In this document: piece after piece, positions 17,779-25,634 of the stretch
Layout of the letters: every line of letters begins with the position of its first letter
Position numbering within the stretch: position 1 is the first letter of the stretch
Source: Sphingosinicella sp963974575
GTDB taxonomy: Bacteria; Pseudomonadota; Alphaproteobacteria; Sphingomonadales; Sphingomonadaceae
Assembly: GCF_963974575.1 (NCBI RefSeq)
Contig: NZ_CAXBBQ010000004.1
Span: 310,001 to 374,000 of the forward strand
DNA: 64,000 nucleotides
Reading direction: 5' to 3'
The notes under the pieces: model-generated
Told to the model about the DNA's origin: nothing
Databases searched by the model: none
The model's input: the letters and a program-made list of their open reading frames with translations, nothing else
Made by a program: the position numbers and the translations under genes

Positions 17779-18126
17779 ATGTGGCAAACAACGCGTCCGA
17801 TCTATGTGCAGATTCGCGATCTGATCGCGGCTGCGATCATTGACGGTGAGTACGGCGTCGGGGATTCGCTGCCTTCGGTGCGTGCGCTTGCCGCCGAACA
17901 GCAGGTGAACCCGCTTACCGTCTCCAAGGCGTATCAGGAGCTGCAGACCGCCGGGCTCGTCTCGGCGCGGCGCGGGCTCGGGCTGTTCGTGGAGCCGGGC
18001 GCGCGCGAACGGCTGGTCACCGATGAACGCAAGCAGTTCCTGACGCACGAGTGGCCGGCGATCCGCCGCCACATCGACCGGATCGGCTTGAAACCCGCGG
18101 AACTCTTCGATACCGCGGATGCGTGA
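17779..18126 (+). CDS. GntR family regulator, YtrA subfamily
   Basis: A compact 115-residue repressor made almost only of the GntR winged helix: PIYVQIRDLIAAAIIDGEYGVGDSLPSVRALAAEQQVNPLTVSKAYQELQ.. in shorthand, with the recognition helix around NPLTVSKAY. The short helical C-terminus without a sugar- or acyl-binding domain is typical of YtrA, which dimerises through two helices. YtrA genes usually precede ABC transporters; here it overlaps cysQ by four bases (GTGA) instead. The start is ATG 17779. Confidence 0.88.
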   Translation: MWQTTRPIYVQIRDLIAAAIIDGEYGVGDSLPSVRALAAEQQVNPLTVSKAYQELQTAGLVSARRGLGLFVEPGARERLVTDERKQFLTHEWPAIRRHIDRIGLKPAELFDTADA

Positions 18127-18908
18127 CACGCCCCTTTCTTGACGCGCTGCTCCCGGTGATCCGGGACGCGGCAACCCTCATCGAGCAAATCCGCGAAGCC
18201 GGCGCCGCATCGCGCACCAAGGCCGATCGCTCGCCCGTAACCGAAGCGGACGAGCGCGCCGAGGCGCTGATCGTCGCGGCGCTCCGGCAGATCGATCCCG
18301 ACACGCAGATCGTGGGCGAGGAAGCCTGCGAGGCGGATGGCAAGCCCGCCATCGCCGAGCGCTTCTGGCTGATTGACCCGCTCGACGGCACCAAGAGCTT
18401 CCTCGACGGCGGGGCGGACTATTCGGTGAACATCGGCCTCATCGACAAAGGCAGCCCTGTGTTCGGCCTGGTGATGGCACCGCGCACGGGTACGATCTGG
18501 GCGGGCATCGTCGGCGACGGCGCGTGGCGGTTCGATGGCGACGCTAAAACGCCGATCCGCTGCCGGGCGCTTCCGGCGCGGCCCGTGGTCGTCACCAGCC
18601 GGTCGCACAACGACGATCGCACGATGGCCTATGTCGCGCGCATTCCCGGCGCGGACGTGAAGCCGAGCGGATCGTCGCTGAAGTTCTGCATGATCGCCGA
18701 GGGCGAGGCGGACGTGTATCCGCGCTTCGGGCCGACATCGGAGTGGGATACCTCGGCGGCGCACGCCGTGCTGCTCGCCGCGGGCGGCGCGATGGTCGAT
18801 GCTGCGGGCGCGCCGTTCCGCTACGGCAAGGCGGATTACCTCAATGGGCCGTTCCTCGCGTGGGGCGACCCCGACGCCTACGCCGCGCTGCCTTCGATCA
18901 CCGAATAG
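18123..18908 (+). CDS. cysQ: 3'(2'),5'-bisphosphate nucleotidase
   Basis: CysQ removes the 3'-phosphate of PAP, the by-product of PAPS reductase, relieving inhibition of sulfate assimilation. The inositol-phosphatase fold metal motifs are present: VGEEA, WLIDPLDGTKSFL and the C-terminal WDTSAAHAVLLAAGG, plus SPVTEADERAE at the N-terminus. It is 261 residues. It starts at GTG 18123, overlapping the GntR gene by 4 bases. A sulfate-reduction operon at 60.4-64 kb encodes the pathway it serves. It overlaps the convergent TPR gene by 31 bases. Confidence 0.92.
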   Translation: MTRPFLDALLPVIRDAATLIEQIREAGAASRTKADRSPVTEADERAEALIVAALRQIDPDTQIVGEEACEADGKPAIAERFWLIDPLDGTKSFLDGGADYSVNIGLIDKGSPVFGLVMAPRTGTIWAGIVGDGAWRFDGDAKTPIRCRALPARPVVVTSRSHNDDRTMAYVARIPGADVKPSGSSLKFCMIAEGEADVYPRFGPTSEWDTSAAHAVLLAAGGAMVDAAGAPFRYGKADYLNGPFLAWGDPDAYAALPSITE

Positions 18909-20485
18909 GTTGATACCGTTTCCGTGACGGCCGCGAGGACGCGCGGGTCGCGCGGGGCGTCAACAAGGGCTTCGAGCGCACGAGCGGCCTGGCCGCGCAT
19001 CGTGCGGTAACGCCTCTCCAGACTGCGGAGCCGCTCGCGATCGCCCTGCCGGGCGGCGGCGACAGCGACGCGAAGGATCAGGCCTGCGTCCTGTGCGGTC
19101 GCCGCGCCTTCGGGCAGCAAGGGTTCGAGCCCGGCGATCACCGCTGGCCAGTCTTCCAGCTCCCACGCGGCTTCGGCACGCAGGATGTCAGCGTGGCGAC
19201 CATCGATGCCCGCGAGCAGGGCGCGGGCCTCGGCCGCGCCGCCGGTGCGGATGCGCGCGGCGGCTTCCGCCTGACGGCGGCGCAGATCGAGATCGGCGGG
19301 AAGCGCGGCGCGCGTTTCCGCAAGGATGGCGAGCGCCCGCTGTGGATTGCCGCTCGCCACGAGGAGGTCGGCAAGCCGCACCGCGACGCTCGCCCGCGCC
19401 GTGCCTTCGAGGCGATGCGCGACCTGGTGATCGAGGAGGCGCGCGGCCTCCGCGAGGCGGCCCGCAGCCGCGAGACGCTCGGAAAGGCGGCGGATCAGGG
19501 CATCGGCCTCGGCGCCTTGGGGAGCATAATCGGGATACGCGCCCAGCAACGCCACGGCCTGATCGGGCGGCGCGTCTGCGACAGCAGCCGAGAACCGCTT
19601 CGAAAGGTCCGGGACACCGCCCGCAACCGCGCTCCACGCCGCGAAGGCGCCGGAAACGTCGCCGGTCGCATCCCGAAGACTCCCGAGCGCCATCAGCAGA
19701 TCGCGCTCGGCAGCCCCGCCACGCCAGACATTATCGAGACTTTCAAGGCGGGCGAGCGCAGCTTTCGGGGTGAGACGTCCGGCCGCGACCTCGATTTCGG
19801 TGGCCGCAACCTCGGCCCGCAGCGCCGCGATCGGATTCGGCCCCGCCGCAGCGCGACGGAAATGCGCGAGCGCCGCCGGTGCATCGCCGCGCAGCGTGAC
19901 GCCCCGCCAATATTCGGCCTCGCCCTGCTGGACCGGGGACAGCCCACCCATCCGGCGCAGCACCGCCGCAGCCGCAGCCATGTCGCCCGCCTCCGCATAG
20001 GTGCGCACGGCGGCCATCAGATAGGGCGCCCGCGCCGTGGCCGGAAGCGCTCCAAGCGCCGGAGCGGCGCAGCGATGCGCGGCGGCAACCCCGGCGTGGT
20101 CGCGCAGCCGCGCGGACGCGGCGAGGCGCTGAAGGCAGGCGGCGGGCACTTCGGCAAGCGTCGGCGTATCAAGCTCGGCCAACGCCGTTGCAGGGGCGCC
20201 GAGCGCGATGAGAACCTCGGCGCGCAGAAGACGGAATTCAGAGGTTTCCGCGCGGCGGGGTGAATCGGCGGCAAGCACGCCGAGCACGCCATCCGCCTCG
20301 GCATGGAGACCGGCGGCGGCATAGTCCTGCGCGAGCCGCCAGCGCCGTTCGGGGCGCTCGGCATCGGGCGCGACGCTGAGCGCCTGCAGCGCGGCGCGCA
20401 CGTTCGGCGCGTCCCCCGACACGGGCGCGGGGATCGCCAGCGCGAGCATGGCGAACAGCAGCAAACGTCGGGGTGCGAGGCGCAT
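18878..20485 (-). CDS. Exported alpha-helical repeat (TPR-like) protein next to fliM
   Basis: A 535-residue protein with a signal peptide (MRLAPRRLLLFAMLALAIPAPVSG) followed by Ala- and Leu-rich helical hairpins of the TPR/SEL1 sort, for example ALAHFRRAAAGPNP and LAEAARLLDHQVAHRLEG. It has no cysteines or histidines in an obvious active site. It follows fliM by three bases and is probably co-transcribed with fliL-fliM, which suggests a periplasmic role in flagellar assembly or motor function, but I do not recognise a named family. Confidence 0.8.
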   Translation of the reverse strand: MRLAPRRLLLFAMLALAIPAPVSGDAPNVRAALQALSVAPDAERPERRWRLAQDYAAAGLHAEADGVLGVLAADSPRRAETSEFRLLRAEVLIALGAPATALAELDTPTLAEVPAACLQRLAASARLRDHAGVAAAHRCAAPALGALPATARAPYLMAAVRTYAEAGDMAAAAAVLRRMGGLSPVQQGEAEYWRGVTLRGDAPAALAHFRRAAAGPNPIAALRAEVAATEIEVAAGRLTPKAALARLESLDNVWRGGAAERDLLMALGSLRDATGDVSGAFAAWSAVAGGVPDLSKRFSAAVADAPPDQAVALLGAYPDYAPQGAEADALIRRLSERLAAAGRLAEAARLLDHQVAHRLEGTARASVAVRLADLLVASGNPQRALAILAETRAALPADLDLRRRQAEAAARIRTGGAAEARALLAGIDGRHADILRAEAAWELEDWPAVIAGLEPLLPEGAATAQDAGLILRVAVAAARQGDRERLRSLERRYRTMRGQAARALEALVDAPRDPRVLAAVTETVSTYSVIEGSAA

Positions 20486-20488
20486 GGC

Positions 20489-21556
20489 CTAGTCCTCGCC
20501 GCGCAGGCGGAACGTCTTTCCCGGCTGGGGTTCGGTTTCCCGGTCGGTGAGCCGCACCGCCACCTGATTGCCGGAGCGGCCCATGCGGCCATGCCCGATC
20601 GTGCGCCCGCCGCAGCGCAGCGCGACCGGGTGCTCCTCGCGCGTGCCGAAAAGCAGCGTCTGGCCGGGCTTGAAACCCATCACCTCGGCAAGCGTCATCT
20701 GTTGCTCGCCGAGAACCGCTTCGACCTCGACGCGGGTACGCTGAAGCTCCGACGCCAGATGCCGTTCCCATATTCTGTCGCGGCCGAACGTCTCGCCCGT
20801 GAAACGCTGAAGGAGCAGCGCGCGCACCGGCTCGAGCGTCGCATGGGGGATCATAAGATCAAGGAGCCCGCCGCGCTCATCGACCTCGATACGGAAGCGG
20901 GCGTTGACGGCGATGCTGGTGGGACGTGCGATCCCGGCGAAGCGCGGGTTGGTTTCGATCCGGTCGCGCTCGAACGCAACCGAAGCCAGCGGGGCGAAGG
21001 CGGCGCCGAGATCGCTCAGCACGACATCGATGAGGCGCGTGACGAGTTTCGTTTCGATCGCCGTGAAACCCCGCCCGCCGGTCCGCGCCGGGGGCACGCC
21101 GCGACGCCCGCCGAGCAGCACGTCGACCATCGCGAAGGCGAGGTCCGGGCGGACGATGAGCAGCGCCGAATTGTCCCACGCACGCGCCTGCGCGACGCCG
21201 ATCAGCGAGGGTCGCGGCAGGTCGTTGAGGAACGCGCCGAAACGCACCGGGGCAACCGTTTCGATGGAGACCGAGACCGTATCGGAGGTGAGGCTGCGCA
21301 GGCTCGCCGTCATTAGCCGGACGAGGCGATCGAAGACCACATCGAGCATCGGCAGCCGCTCAGTGGAAACGAGACCGGCGTTGATGATGGCGTCGATGCC
21401 CGCCTGATCGGAGGCCGGTATCCCGCGCTGCGTTTCGCGCGTGTGCGCCGCCTGCTGCGCGGTGCGCTGCATCTGGTCCCGCGTCAGCGCCCACTCTGCC
21501 TCGATATCGTCGCGAAGCCAGGCCTCGGGGTCGAACTTCATGCTGCGGCTGGTCAT
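20489..21556 (-). CDS. fliM: Flagellar motor switch protein FliM
   Basis: FliM forms the C-ring middle layer and binds phosphorylated CheY to set rotation direction. The 355 residues have the FliM middle domain (ERLPMLDVVFDRLVRLMTASLR to LLLQRFTGETFGRD) and a C-terminal SpoA (FliN-like) domain with VEVEAVLGEQQMTLAEVMGFKPGQTL in abbreviated form. The N-terminal CheY-binding motif LSQxEIDALL is not evident; the N-terminus instead reads AGIDAIINAGLVS. It overlaps fliL by four bases (ATGA). It is one of only two flagellar genes in the window. Confidence 0.92.
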   Translation of the reverse strand: MTSRSMKFDPEAWLRDDIEAEWALTRDQMQRTAQQAAHTRETQRGIPASDQAGIDAIINAGLVSTERLPMLDVVFDRLVRLMTASLRSLTSDTVSVSIETVAPVRFGAFLNDLPRPSLIGVAQARAWDNSALLIVRPDLAFAMVDVLLGGRRGVPPARTGGRGFTAIETKLVTRLIDVVLSDLGAAFAPLASVAFERDRIETNPRFAGIARPTSIAVNARFRIEVDERGGLLDLMIPHATLEPVRALLLQRFTGETFGRDRIWERHLASELQRTRVEVEAVLGEQQMTLAEVMGFKPGQTLLFGTREEHPVALRCGGRTIGHGRMGRSGNQVAVRLTDRETEPQPGKTFRLRGED

Positions 21557-22032
21557 TGCTGGATCAGCTCCTGCACCAGCACGTCGCTCGCCCGCCCCGG
21601 CCCGGCGCGGTTGATCCGCACCATCAGCTCTTCCTTGATGCGGTACGTGCCCGACGCGCCGCCGAGATCCTGCGGGTGCAGCGCGCGCAGATAGGACTGG
21701 AAGCCGTCGATCACCGCCGGAAGCCGGGCCTTGATCGCGGCGGCATCCTCGCGGCTCGCGGCCTCGATCACCACCTGCACCTTGAGGTAGCGACGTTCGC
21801 CGCCCTTCGTGCGGAGGTTCACGGTCATCGCCGGAACCTCGACATAATAGGGAATCGCGGGCGTCAGCACGCCGGGCGCCGACGCCCACTGAAGACCGTA
21901 AAGCGCGGCGACGATGGCCGCAGCGATCAGCGCAGCCGTGACAATACGCTTGCCGCTCCACCACTTGCGCGGCAAGGCAGCCTCCAGCGCGGCCAGTTCC
22001 TCCGGCCGTATGGCATCATCGATCGGCGTCAT
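21553..22032 (-). CDS. fliL: Flagellar basal body-associated protein FliL
   Basis: FliL is a single-pass inner-membrane protein that surrounds the stator and supports torque. Its 159 residues show a short cytoplasmic segment, a transmembrane helix (IVTAALIAAAIVAALYGLQW), and a periplasmic SPFH-like domain with YVEVPAMTVNLRT and VVIEAASREDAAAIKARLP. ATG 22032 has GGCGGGG four bases upstream. It leads fliL-fliM-TPR. A perfect inverted repeat and a partial CtrA-like site lie just upstream. Confidence 0.88.
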   Translation of the reverse strand: MTPIDDAIRPEELAALEAALPRKWWSGKRIVTAALIAAAIVAALYGLQWASAPGVLTPAIPYYVEVPAMTVNLRTKGGERRYLKVQVVIEAASREDAAAIKARLPAVIDGFQSYLRALHPQDLGGASGTYRIKEELMVRINRAGPGRASDVLVQELIQQ

Positions 22033-22042
22033 CGGCCCCGCC

Positions 22043-22067
22043 AGTTTGCAACCCAGTGGTGCAAACT
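22043..22067. repeat. Perfect 8-base inverted repeat before fliL
   Basis: AGTTTGCA at 22043-22050 and TGCAAACT at 22060-22067 are perfect inverted copies with a nine-base spacer, 11 bases upstream of the fliL start codon and directly before its ribosome-binding site. It could be a dimeric operator over the promoter or a hairpin in the fliL leader. Confidence 0.6.
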
Positions 22068-22080
22068 AGCCGCTGCGTAG

Positions 22081-22095
22081 TTAACGAGGCGTTGC
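22081..22095. promoter_or_regulatory. Partial CtrA-like site before fliL
   Basis: TTAAC at 22081-22085 followed after seven bases by TTGC gives six of eight positions of TTAA-N7-TTAA. CtrA controls flagellar genes in many alphaproteobacteria, and the site is about 50 bases upstream of fliL. It is weak and could be chance. Confidence 0.3.
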
Positions 22096-22186
22096 GCATG
22101 ATGGACGCATGAGCGCGGGCAACCCCGCAGAGGGGCGTGGTTTTCCGTGACTTTCGCGTAACGATCTAGCCGCAGGCCAGACCGCG

Positions 22187-22672
22187 CTATTCGTCGCGCG
22201 TGATCTTCTCGTTGCGCTCGTGGCGTTCCTGCGCCTCGACCGTCATCGTGGCGATCGGGCGCGCATCGAGACGCTTCAGCGAAATCGGCTCGCCAGTCAC
22301 CTCGCAATAGCCGTATTCGCCCGCATCGATGCGGCGCAGCGCAGCGTCGATCTTGTTGATCAGCTTGCGCTGCCGATCCCGCGCGCGCAACTCGATCGAC
22401 CAGTCGGTCTCGCTCGAAGCGCGGTCGGTGGCGTCGGCTTCCTGCAGCGGCTCCTTCTGGAGCTGGGCGAGCGTTTCCTTCGCTTCGCGATGGATGTCGT
22501 CCTTCCAATCGAGAAGCTTCTTGCGGAAATACGCCAGCTGCAGCGGATTCATGAAAGGCTCGTCCTCCGAAGGGACATAGCCTTGCGGCAATTCGATGCC
22601 GTTCGCGGCAGCCGATTTCAGATTATCGTCGTCGTCGGCCAGGACGGACATTCCTTCAACCGTATCGATCAT
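22187..22672 (-). CDS. dksA: DksA-type RNA polymerase-binding regulator with one zinc-site cysteine
   Basis: DksA enters the RNA polymerase secondary channel and, with ppGpp, tunes rRNA and amino-acid promoters. The 161 residues have the coiled coil (residues about 45-115, with the tip around EADATDRASSETDWS) and the C-terminal globular part. Classical DksA has four zinc cysteines; here only one is left (YCEVTGEPISLKRLDARPIATM), as in the known zinc-independent variants DksA2 of Pseudomonas and Rhodobacter DksA. AGGAG lies nine bases before ATG 22672. Confidence 0.9.
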   Translation of the reverse strand: MIDTVEGMSVLADDDDNLKSAAANGIELPQGYVPSEDEPFMNPLQLAYFRKKLLDWKDDIHREAKETLAQLQKEPLQEADATDRASSETDWSIELRARDRQRKLINKIDAALRRIDAGEYGYCEVTGEPISLKRLDARPIATMTVEAQERHERNEKITRDE

Positions 22673-22872
22673 TTAACGCAACTCCTGCCCCGACCGTTCG
22701 GCCCGCGAGCTCGTGAGGCGCGCGCGAAACGACCGCTCCCGGCGCGGGCTATACCGTCCGTATCTGCACGCGGCAAGCGGCTAGATGAGTGCCGCGCAAA
22801 TTCAATCGCCGAACTGTTGCAGGACCGTCGATATTAAGACTTTGCTAACCTTTTCCGCGCCATCGTCGCGCG
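22673..22872. other. Intergenic region with a near-consensus CtrA-like site
   Basis: This 200-base stretch lies between divergent dksA and a small frame on the plus strand. TTAA at 22834-22837, seven bases, then CTAAC at 22845-22849 matches TTAA-N7-TTAA at seven of eight positions. The rest must contain the dksA promoter, but I see no clear -35/-10 pair. Confidence 0.4.
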
Positions 22873-22983
22873 ATGTTCATGGCTCCCATCTCTCGCCGGC
22901 GCGTGTTGGCACTCAGCGCGCTCAAGACGGCTTTCATCGCGGCAATCGCGCTTGGACCGGTGATCGCTCAGCACTTTGTCTGA
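22873..22983 (+). CDS. Possible 36-residue small membrane protein
   Basis: The frame reads MFMAPISRRRVLALSALKTA and continues with a hydrophobic stretch ending AQHFV: a basic N-terminus, then about 20 apolar residues. This is the profile of a single-pass small membrane protein or a signal-like peptide. It fills an otherwise empty gap and lies 24 bases after a CtrA-like site. No good Shine-Dalgarno precedes it, and in a GC-rich genome short open frames are common, so coding is doubtful. Confidence 0.3.
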   Translation: MFMAPISRRRVLALSALKTAFIAAIALGPVIAQHFV

Positions 22984-23026
22984 GCAGGCTTGAGGCCGCG
23001 AAAAACCGGTGCTAAGCGCGACATCC

Positions 23027-23227
23027 ATGAACGCCACCGCCCCGAAAGACGCATTCGTCCCCGAAATCCGCTATGTCGACAGCACGCGCGTGTCGTGCGA
23101 CGGCGACGAGGGACCGCTCGGCCATCCCCGCGTCTACATGGAGATGGAGCACGGCTTCGTCGATTGCGGCTATTGCGATCGGCGCTTCATCCTTTCGGGC
23201 GGACCCGCCGACACACGTGACAAATAA
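23027..23227 (+). CDS. Small zinc-finger (zf-CHCC) protein
   Basis: A 66-residue protein of the zf-CHCC family, related to the NDUFS6 accessory subunit of respiratory complex I. The metal ligands are in VSCDGDEGPLGHPRVYMEM and the closing CGYCDRRF. ATG 23027 is chosen over GTG 23009 because the preceding residues are not conserved in such proteins, to my knowledge. In alphaproteobacteria this protein is often next to tldD, as here. Complex I assembly is a family inference. Confidence 0.8.
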   Translation: MNATAPKDAFVPEIRYVDSTRVSCDGDEGPLGHPRVYMEMEHGFVDCGYCDRRFILSGGPADTRDK

Positions 23228-23251
23228 AGGCTTAGCGCCCATATCGGGCGT

Positions 23252-24670
23252 ATGACCGACCCAACCCGCCTGTTTTATTCGCAGCTCGACCCCTCTCACG
23301 CCGAGCGCATCGTCGCCGACGTTCTCGCCGGCACCGACGACGGCGAGCTCTACATGCAACACACGGTCGCCGAGAGCTTCAGCTTTGACGACGGCCGCAT
23401 GAAATCCGCCAGCTTCGACACGACGCAGGGCTTCGGCCTGCGCGGCGTTTCGGGCGAGACCACCGCCTTCGCGCACGCCAACGAGATCAGCGAGGCCGCG
23501 ATCCGGCGCGCGGGCGAAACCGTGGCGCTGGTGCGCGGCGGGCATGGTGGTACGCTGGCTGCCCCGCCTGCACGGACCAACCGCAAGCTCTACGTGGACG
23601 ACGACCCGATCAGCGCGATTCCCTTCGCGCGCAAGGTTGCGCTGCTGGAGCGAATCGACGCCGCAGCGCGGGCACGCGATCCGCGCGTGGTGCAGGTCTC
23701 GGCCTCGCTCACCGCGAGCTGGTCCGCGATCGAGATTCTGCGCGGCGACGGATTCCGCGCGTCCGACATCCGGCCGCTGGTGCGGATCAACGTGCAGATC
23801 GTCGCGGAGAAGGACGGGCGGCGCGAGACCGGATTCCACGGCGTCGGCGGACGCTACCTCTACGACCAGCTGTTCGAGGACGCGACGTGGGAGCGCGCCA
23901 TCGACATCGCGCTCGCGCAGGCGCTGGTGAACCTCGACGCGGTCGCCGCGCCGGCGGGCGAAATGACCGTGGTGCTGGGGCCGGGCTGGCCGGGCGTGCT
24001 TCTGCACGAAGCGGTCGGCCACGGGCTGGAAGGCGATTTCAACCGCAAGGGCGCATCCACCTTTTCCGGCAAGCTCGGCGAGCGCGTGGCGTCGCCCGGC
24101 GTCACGATCGTGGACGACGGCAGCATCGAGCACCGGCGCGGGTCGCTCACCATCGATGACGAAGGGACGCCGACCGGCCGCACCGTGCTGATCGAGGACG
24201 GCATCCTGAAGGGCTACATGCAGGACCGGCTGAACGCGCGGCTGATGGGCGTGGCGCCCACCGGCAACGGCCGCCGCGAAAGCTTCGCGCACGCGCCGAT
24301 GCCGCGCATGACGAATACGTTCATGCTCGCGGGCAAGGACGACCCGGCCGAGATTCTCTCCCGCGCCAAATCGGGCATCTATGCGAAGAGCTTCGGCGGC
24401 GGACAGGTGGACATCACCAGCGGCAAGTTCGTGTTTTCCTGCACCGAAGCCTACCGGATCGAAAACGGCAAACTCGGCGCCCCGATCAAGGGCGCGACGC
24501 TGATCGGATCGGGACCGGAAGCGATGCAGAAGGTCGTCGCCATCGGCAACGATCTCGAACTCGACGAAGGCGTCGGCATCTGCGGCAAGGGCGGACAATC
24601 GGTGCCTGCGGGCGTTGGCCAGCCCACGTTGATGCTGGAAGGCTTGACGGTGGGCGGCACCGCCGCCTGA
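23252..24670 (+). CDS. tldD: Metalloprotease TldD
   Basis: TldD is the catalytic zinc subunit of the TldD/TldE protease, which processes microcin-like peptides, CcdA antitoxin and unfolded chains. The 472 residues carry the HExxxH motif at His252-Glu253-His257 (LLHEAVGHGLEGD) and a C-terminal region with the third ligand (FSCTEAYRIENGKL). GGKGGQSVPAGVGQPTLML closes the beta fold. The partner tldE/pmbA is not in the window. It is 24 bases after the zf-CHCC gene, same strand. Confidence 0.95.
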   Translation: MTDPTRLFYSQLDPSHAERIVADVLAGTDDGELYMQHTVAESFSFDDGRMKSASFDTTQGFGLRGVSGETTAFAHANEISEAAIRRAGETVALVRGGHGGTLAAPPARTNRKLYVDDDPISAIPFARKVALLERIDAAARARDPRVVQVSASLTASWSAIEILRGDGFRASDIRPLVRINVQIVAEKDGRRETGFHGVGGRYLYDQLFEDATWERAIDIALAQALVNLDAVAAPAGEMTVVLGPGWPGVLLHEAVGHGLEGDFNRKGASTFSGKLGERVASPGVTIVDDGSIEHRRGSLTIDDEGTPTGRTVLIEDGILKGYMQDRLNARLMGVAPTGNGRRESFAHAPMPRMTNTFMLAGKDDPAEILSRAKSGIYAKSFGGGQVDITSGKFVFSCTEAYRIENGKLGAPIKGATLIGSGPEAMQKVVAIGNDLELDEGVGICGKGGQSVPAGVGQPTLMLEGLTVGGTAA

Positions 24671-24690
24671 GACGGAAGGAGAGCGGGCAC

Positions 24691-25257
24691 ATGGCGGACT
24701 TCTTCGACGCACTGACGGACGACCATATCGCGTTCATCACACGCCAGCCCGTGTTCTTCGTGGCGACCGCCGCGCCGGACGCACGCATCAACCTCAGCCC
24801 CAAAGGCTATGATTGCTTCCGCGTGCTGGGGCCGAAGCGCGTCGCCTATCTCGATCTCGGCGGATCGGGGAACGAGACGCACGCACACCTCGCGGCGGAC
24901 GGGCGCATCACGCTGATGTTCTGCGCATTCGACAATCCCGCGCTCATCTTCCGCATTTACGGGCACGGGCGGCCTGTGCTGCCGCAGGACGCGGAGTGGG
25001 ACGCGCTCGCGGCGCATTTCACGATCCTGCCCGGCACACGGCAGATCTTCGACATCACGGTGGAGAGCACGCAGACGAGCTGCGGCTGGGGCGTGCCGCA
25101 CATGACGCTGGAGCGCGAACGGCCCACGCTGGTGAAGTACCACAAGCAGGCTGGCAACGATCCATCCGCCTGGGTGAAGCGCCGCGCCGACCGCACGCGA
25201 AGCATCGACGGACTGCCAGTCCGCGTCACCGACCGCTACGTGAGCGAGGACGCCTGA
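24691..25257 (+). CDS. Pyridoxamine 5'-phosphate oxidase-like flavin-binding protein
   Basis: A 188-residue split-barrel protein of the PNPOx-like superfamily that may bind FMN or F420. The N-terminus FFDALTDDHIAFITRQPVFFVATAA and NLSPKGYDCFRVLGPKRVAYLDLGGSGNE in pieces are typical; VESTQTSCGWGVPHM lies in the last third. It lacks the complete PNPOx active site, so pyridoxal synthesis is unlikely. It sits 20 bases after tldD and shares one base with the next gene. Confidence 0.82.
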   Translation: MADFFDALTDDHIAFITRQPVFFVATAAPDARINLSPKGYDCFRVLGPKRVAYLDLGGSGNETHAHLAADGRITLMFCAFDNPALIFRIYGHGRPVLPQDAEWDALAAHFTILPGTRQIFDITVESTQTSCGWGVPHMTLERERPTLVKYHKQAGNDPSAWVKRRADRTRSIDGLPVRVTDRYVSEDA

Positions 25258-25463
25258 TGCCGCTCGCGATGGTGCGCGAGTATTCGACCCGCATCGATGC
25301 CGATGTCGCCCGCCTTGCGCTCGAAGCGGAGGGGATTCCGGCAGTGCTTTTCGATGCGGGCGTGTCGAGCCTTGGGCTTGGGCCGATCGCTTCGGCGCGG
25401 CTGATGGTCGATGAAAGCGACGTCGATCGCGCAAAAGCGATTCTGGACCGGGCCGGCGATTAA
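25257..25463 (+). CDS. DUF2007 family small protein
   Basis: A 68-residue ferredoxin-like-fold protein: REYSTRIDADVARLALEAEG, a variable IPAVLFDAG loop, and RLMVDESDVDRAKAIL at the end are the DUF2007 pattern (putative signal-transducing protein). The start is the ATG in a TGATG overlap with the preceding gene at 25257, so translation is coupled. Role unknown. Confidence 0.82.
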   Translation: MPLAMVREYSTRIDADVARLALEAEGIPAVLFDAGVSSLGLGPIASARLMVDESDVDRAKAILDRAGD

Positions 25464-25480
25464 ACTTTCGTCAACCTCCT

Positions 25481-25497
25481 CGCCTAGAATCTAGGCG
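25481..25497. repeat. Perfect 17-base palindrome upstream of glnK
   Basis: CGCCTAGA-A-TCTAGGCG is a perfect palindrome with a single central base, centred about 91 bases upstream of the sigma-54 -24 element. A further half copy, CGCCTAA, starts at 25510. The position suits an upstream activator site, but the sequence does not match the enteric NtrC consensus. A second, bulged dyad (ACGG..ACGAC / GTCGTCCGT) spans 25534-25559. Confidence 0.5.
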
Positions 25498-25577
25498 ACA
25501 CCTCTTCATCGCCTAATTTTTAATCACAAACTGACGGCTACGACGGTGGAGTCGTCCGTTTTGCTGCGCTGCAGCAG

Positions 25578-25594
25578 TTGGCACGCATCATGCA
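25578..25594 (+). promoter_or_regulatory. Sigma-54 promoter for glnK-amtB
   Basis: TTGGCACG at 25578-25585 and TGCA at 25591-25594 match the sigma-54 consensus YTGGCACGRNNNTTGCW at 15 of 17 positions, with the -24 GG and -12 GC correctly spaced. Initiation would fall near 25604, about 30 bases before the glnK start. glnK-amtB operons are classically NtrC/sigma-54 controlled. Confidence 0.85.
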
Positions 25595-25634
25595 AATCGC
25601 CTCCCCGGCACAAACACACAGGAGGGGGCAAGGC

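Noticed and set aside
25460..25474. TTAA-N7-TCAA as a CtrA site before glnK
   Set aside because: It overlaps the DUF2007 stop codon, has one mismatch, and lies far upstream of a strong sigma-54 promoter.
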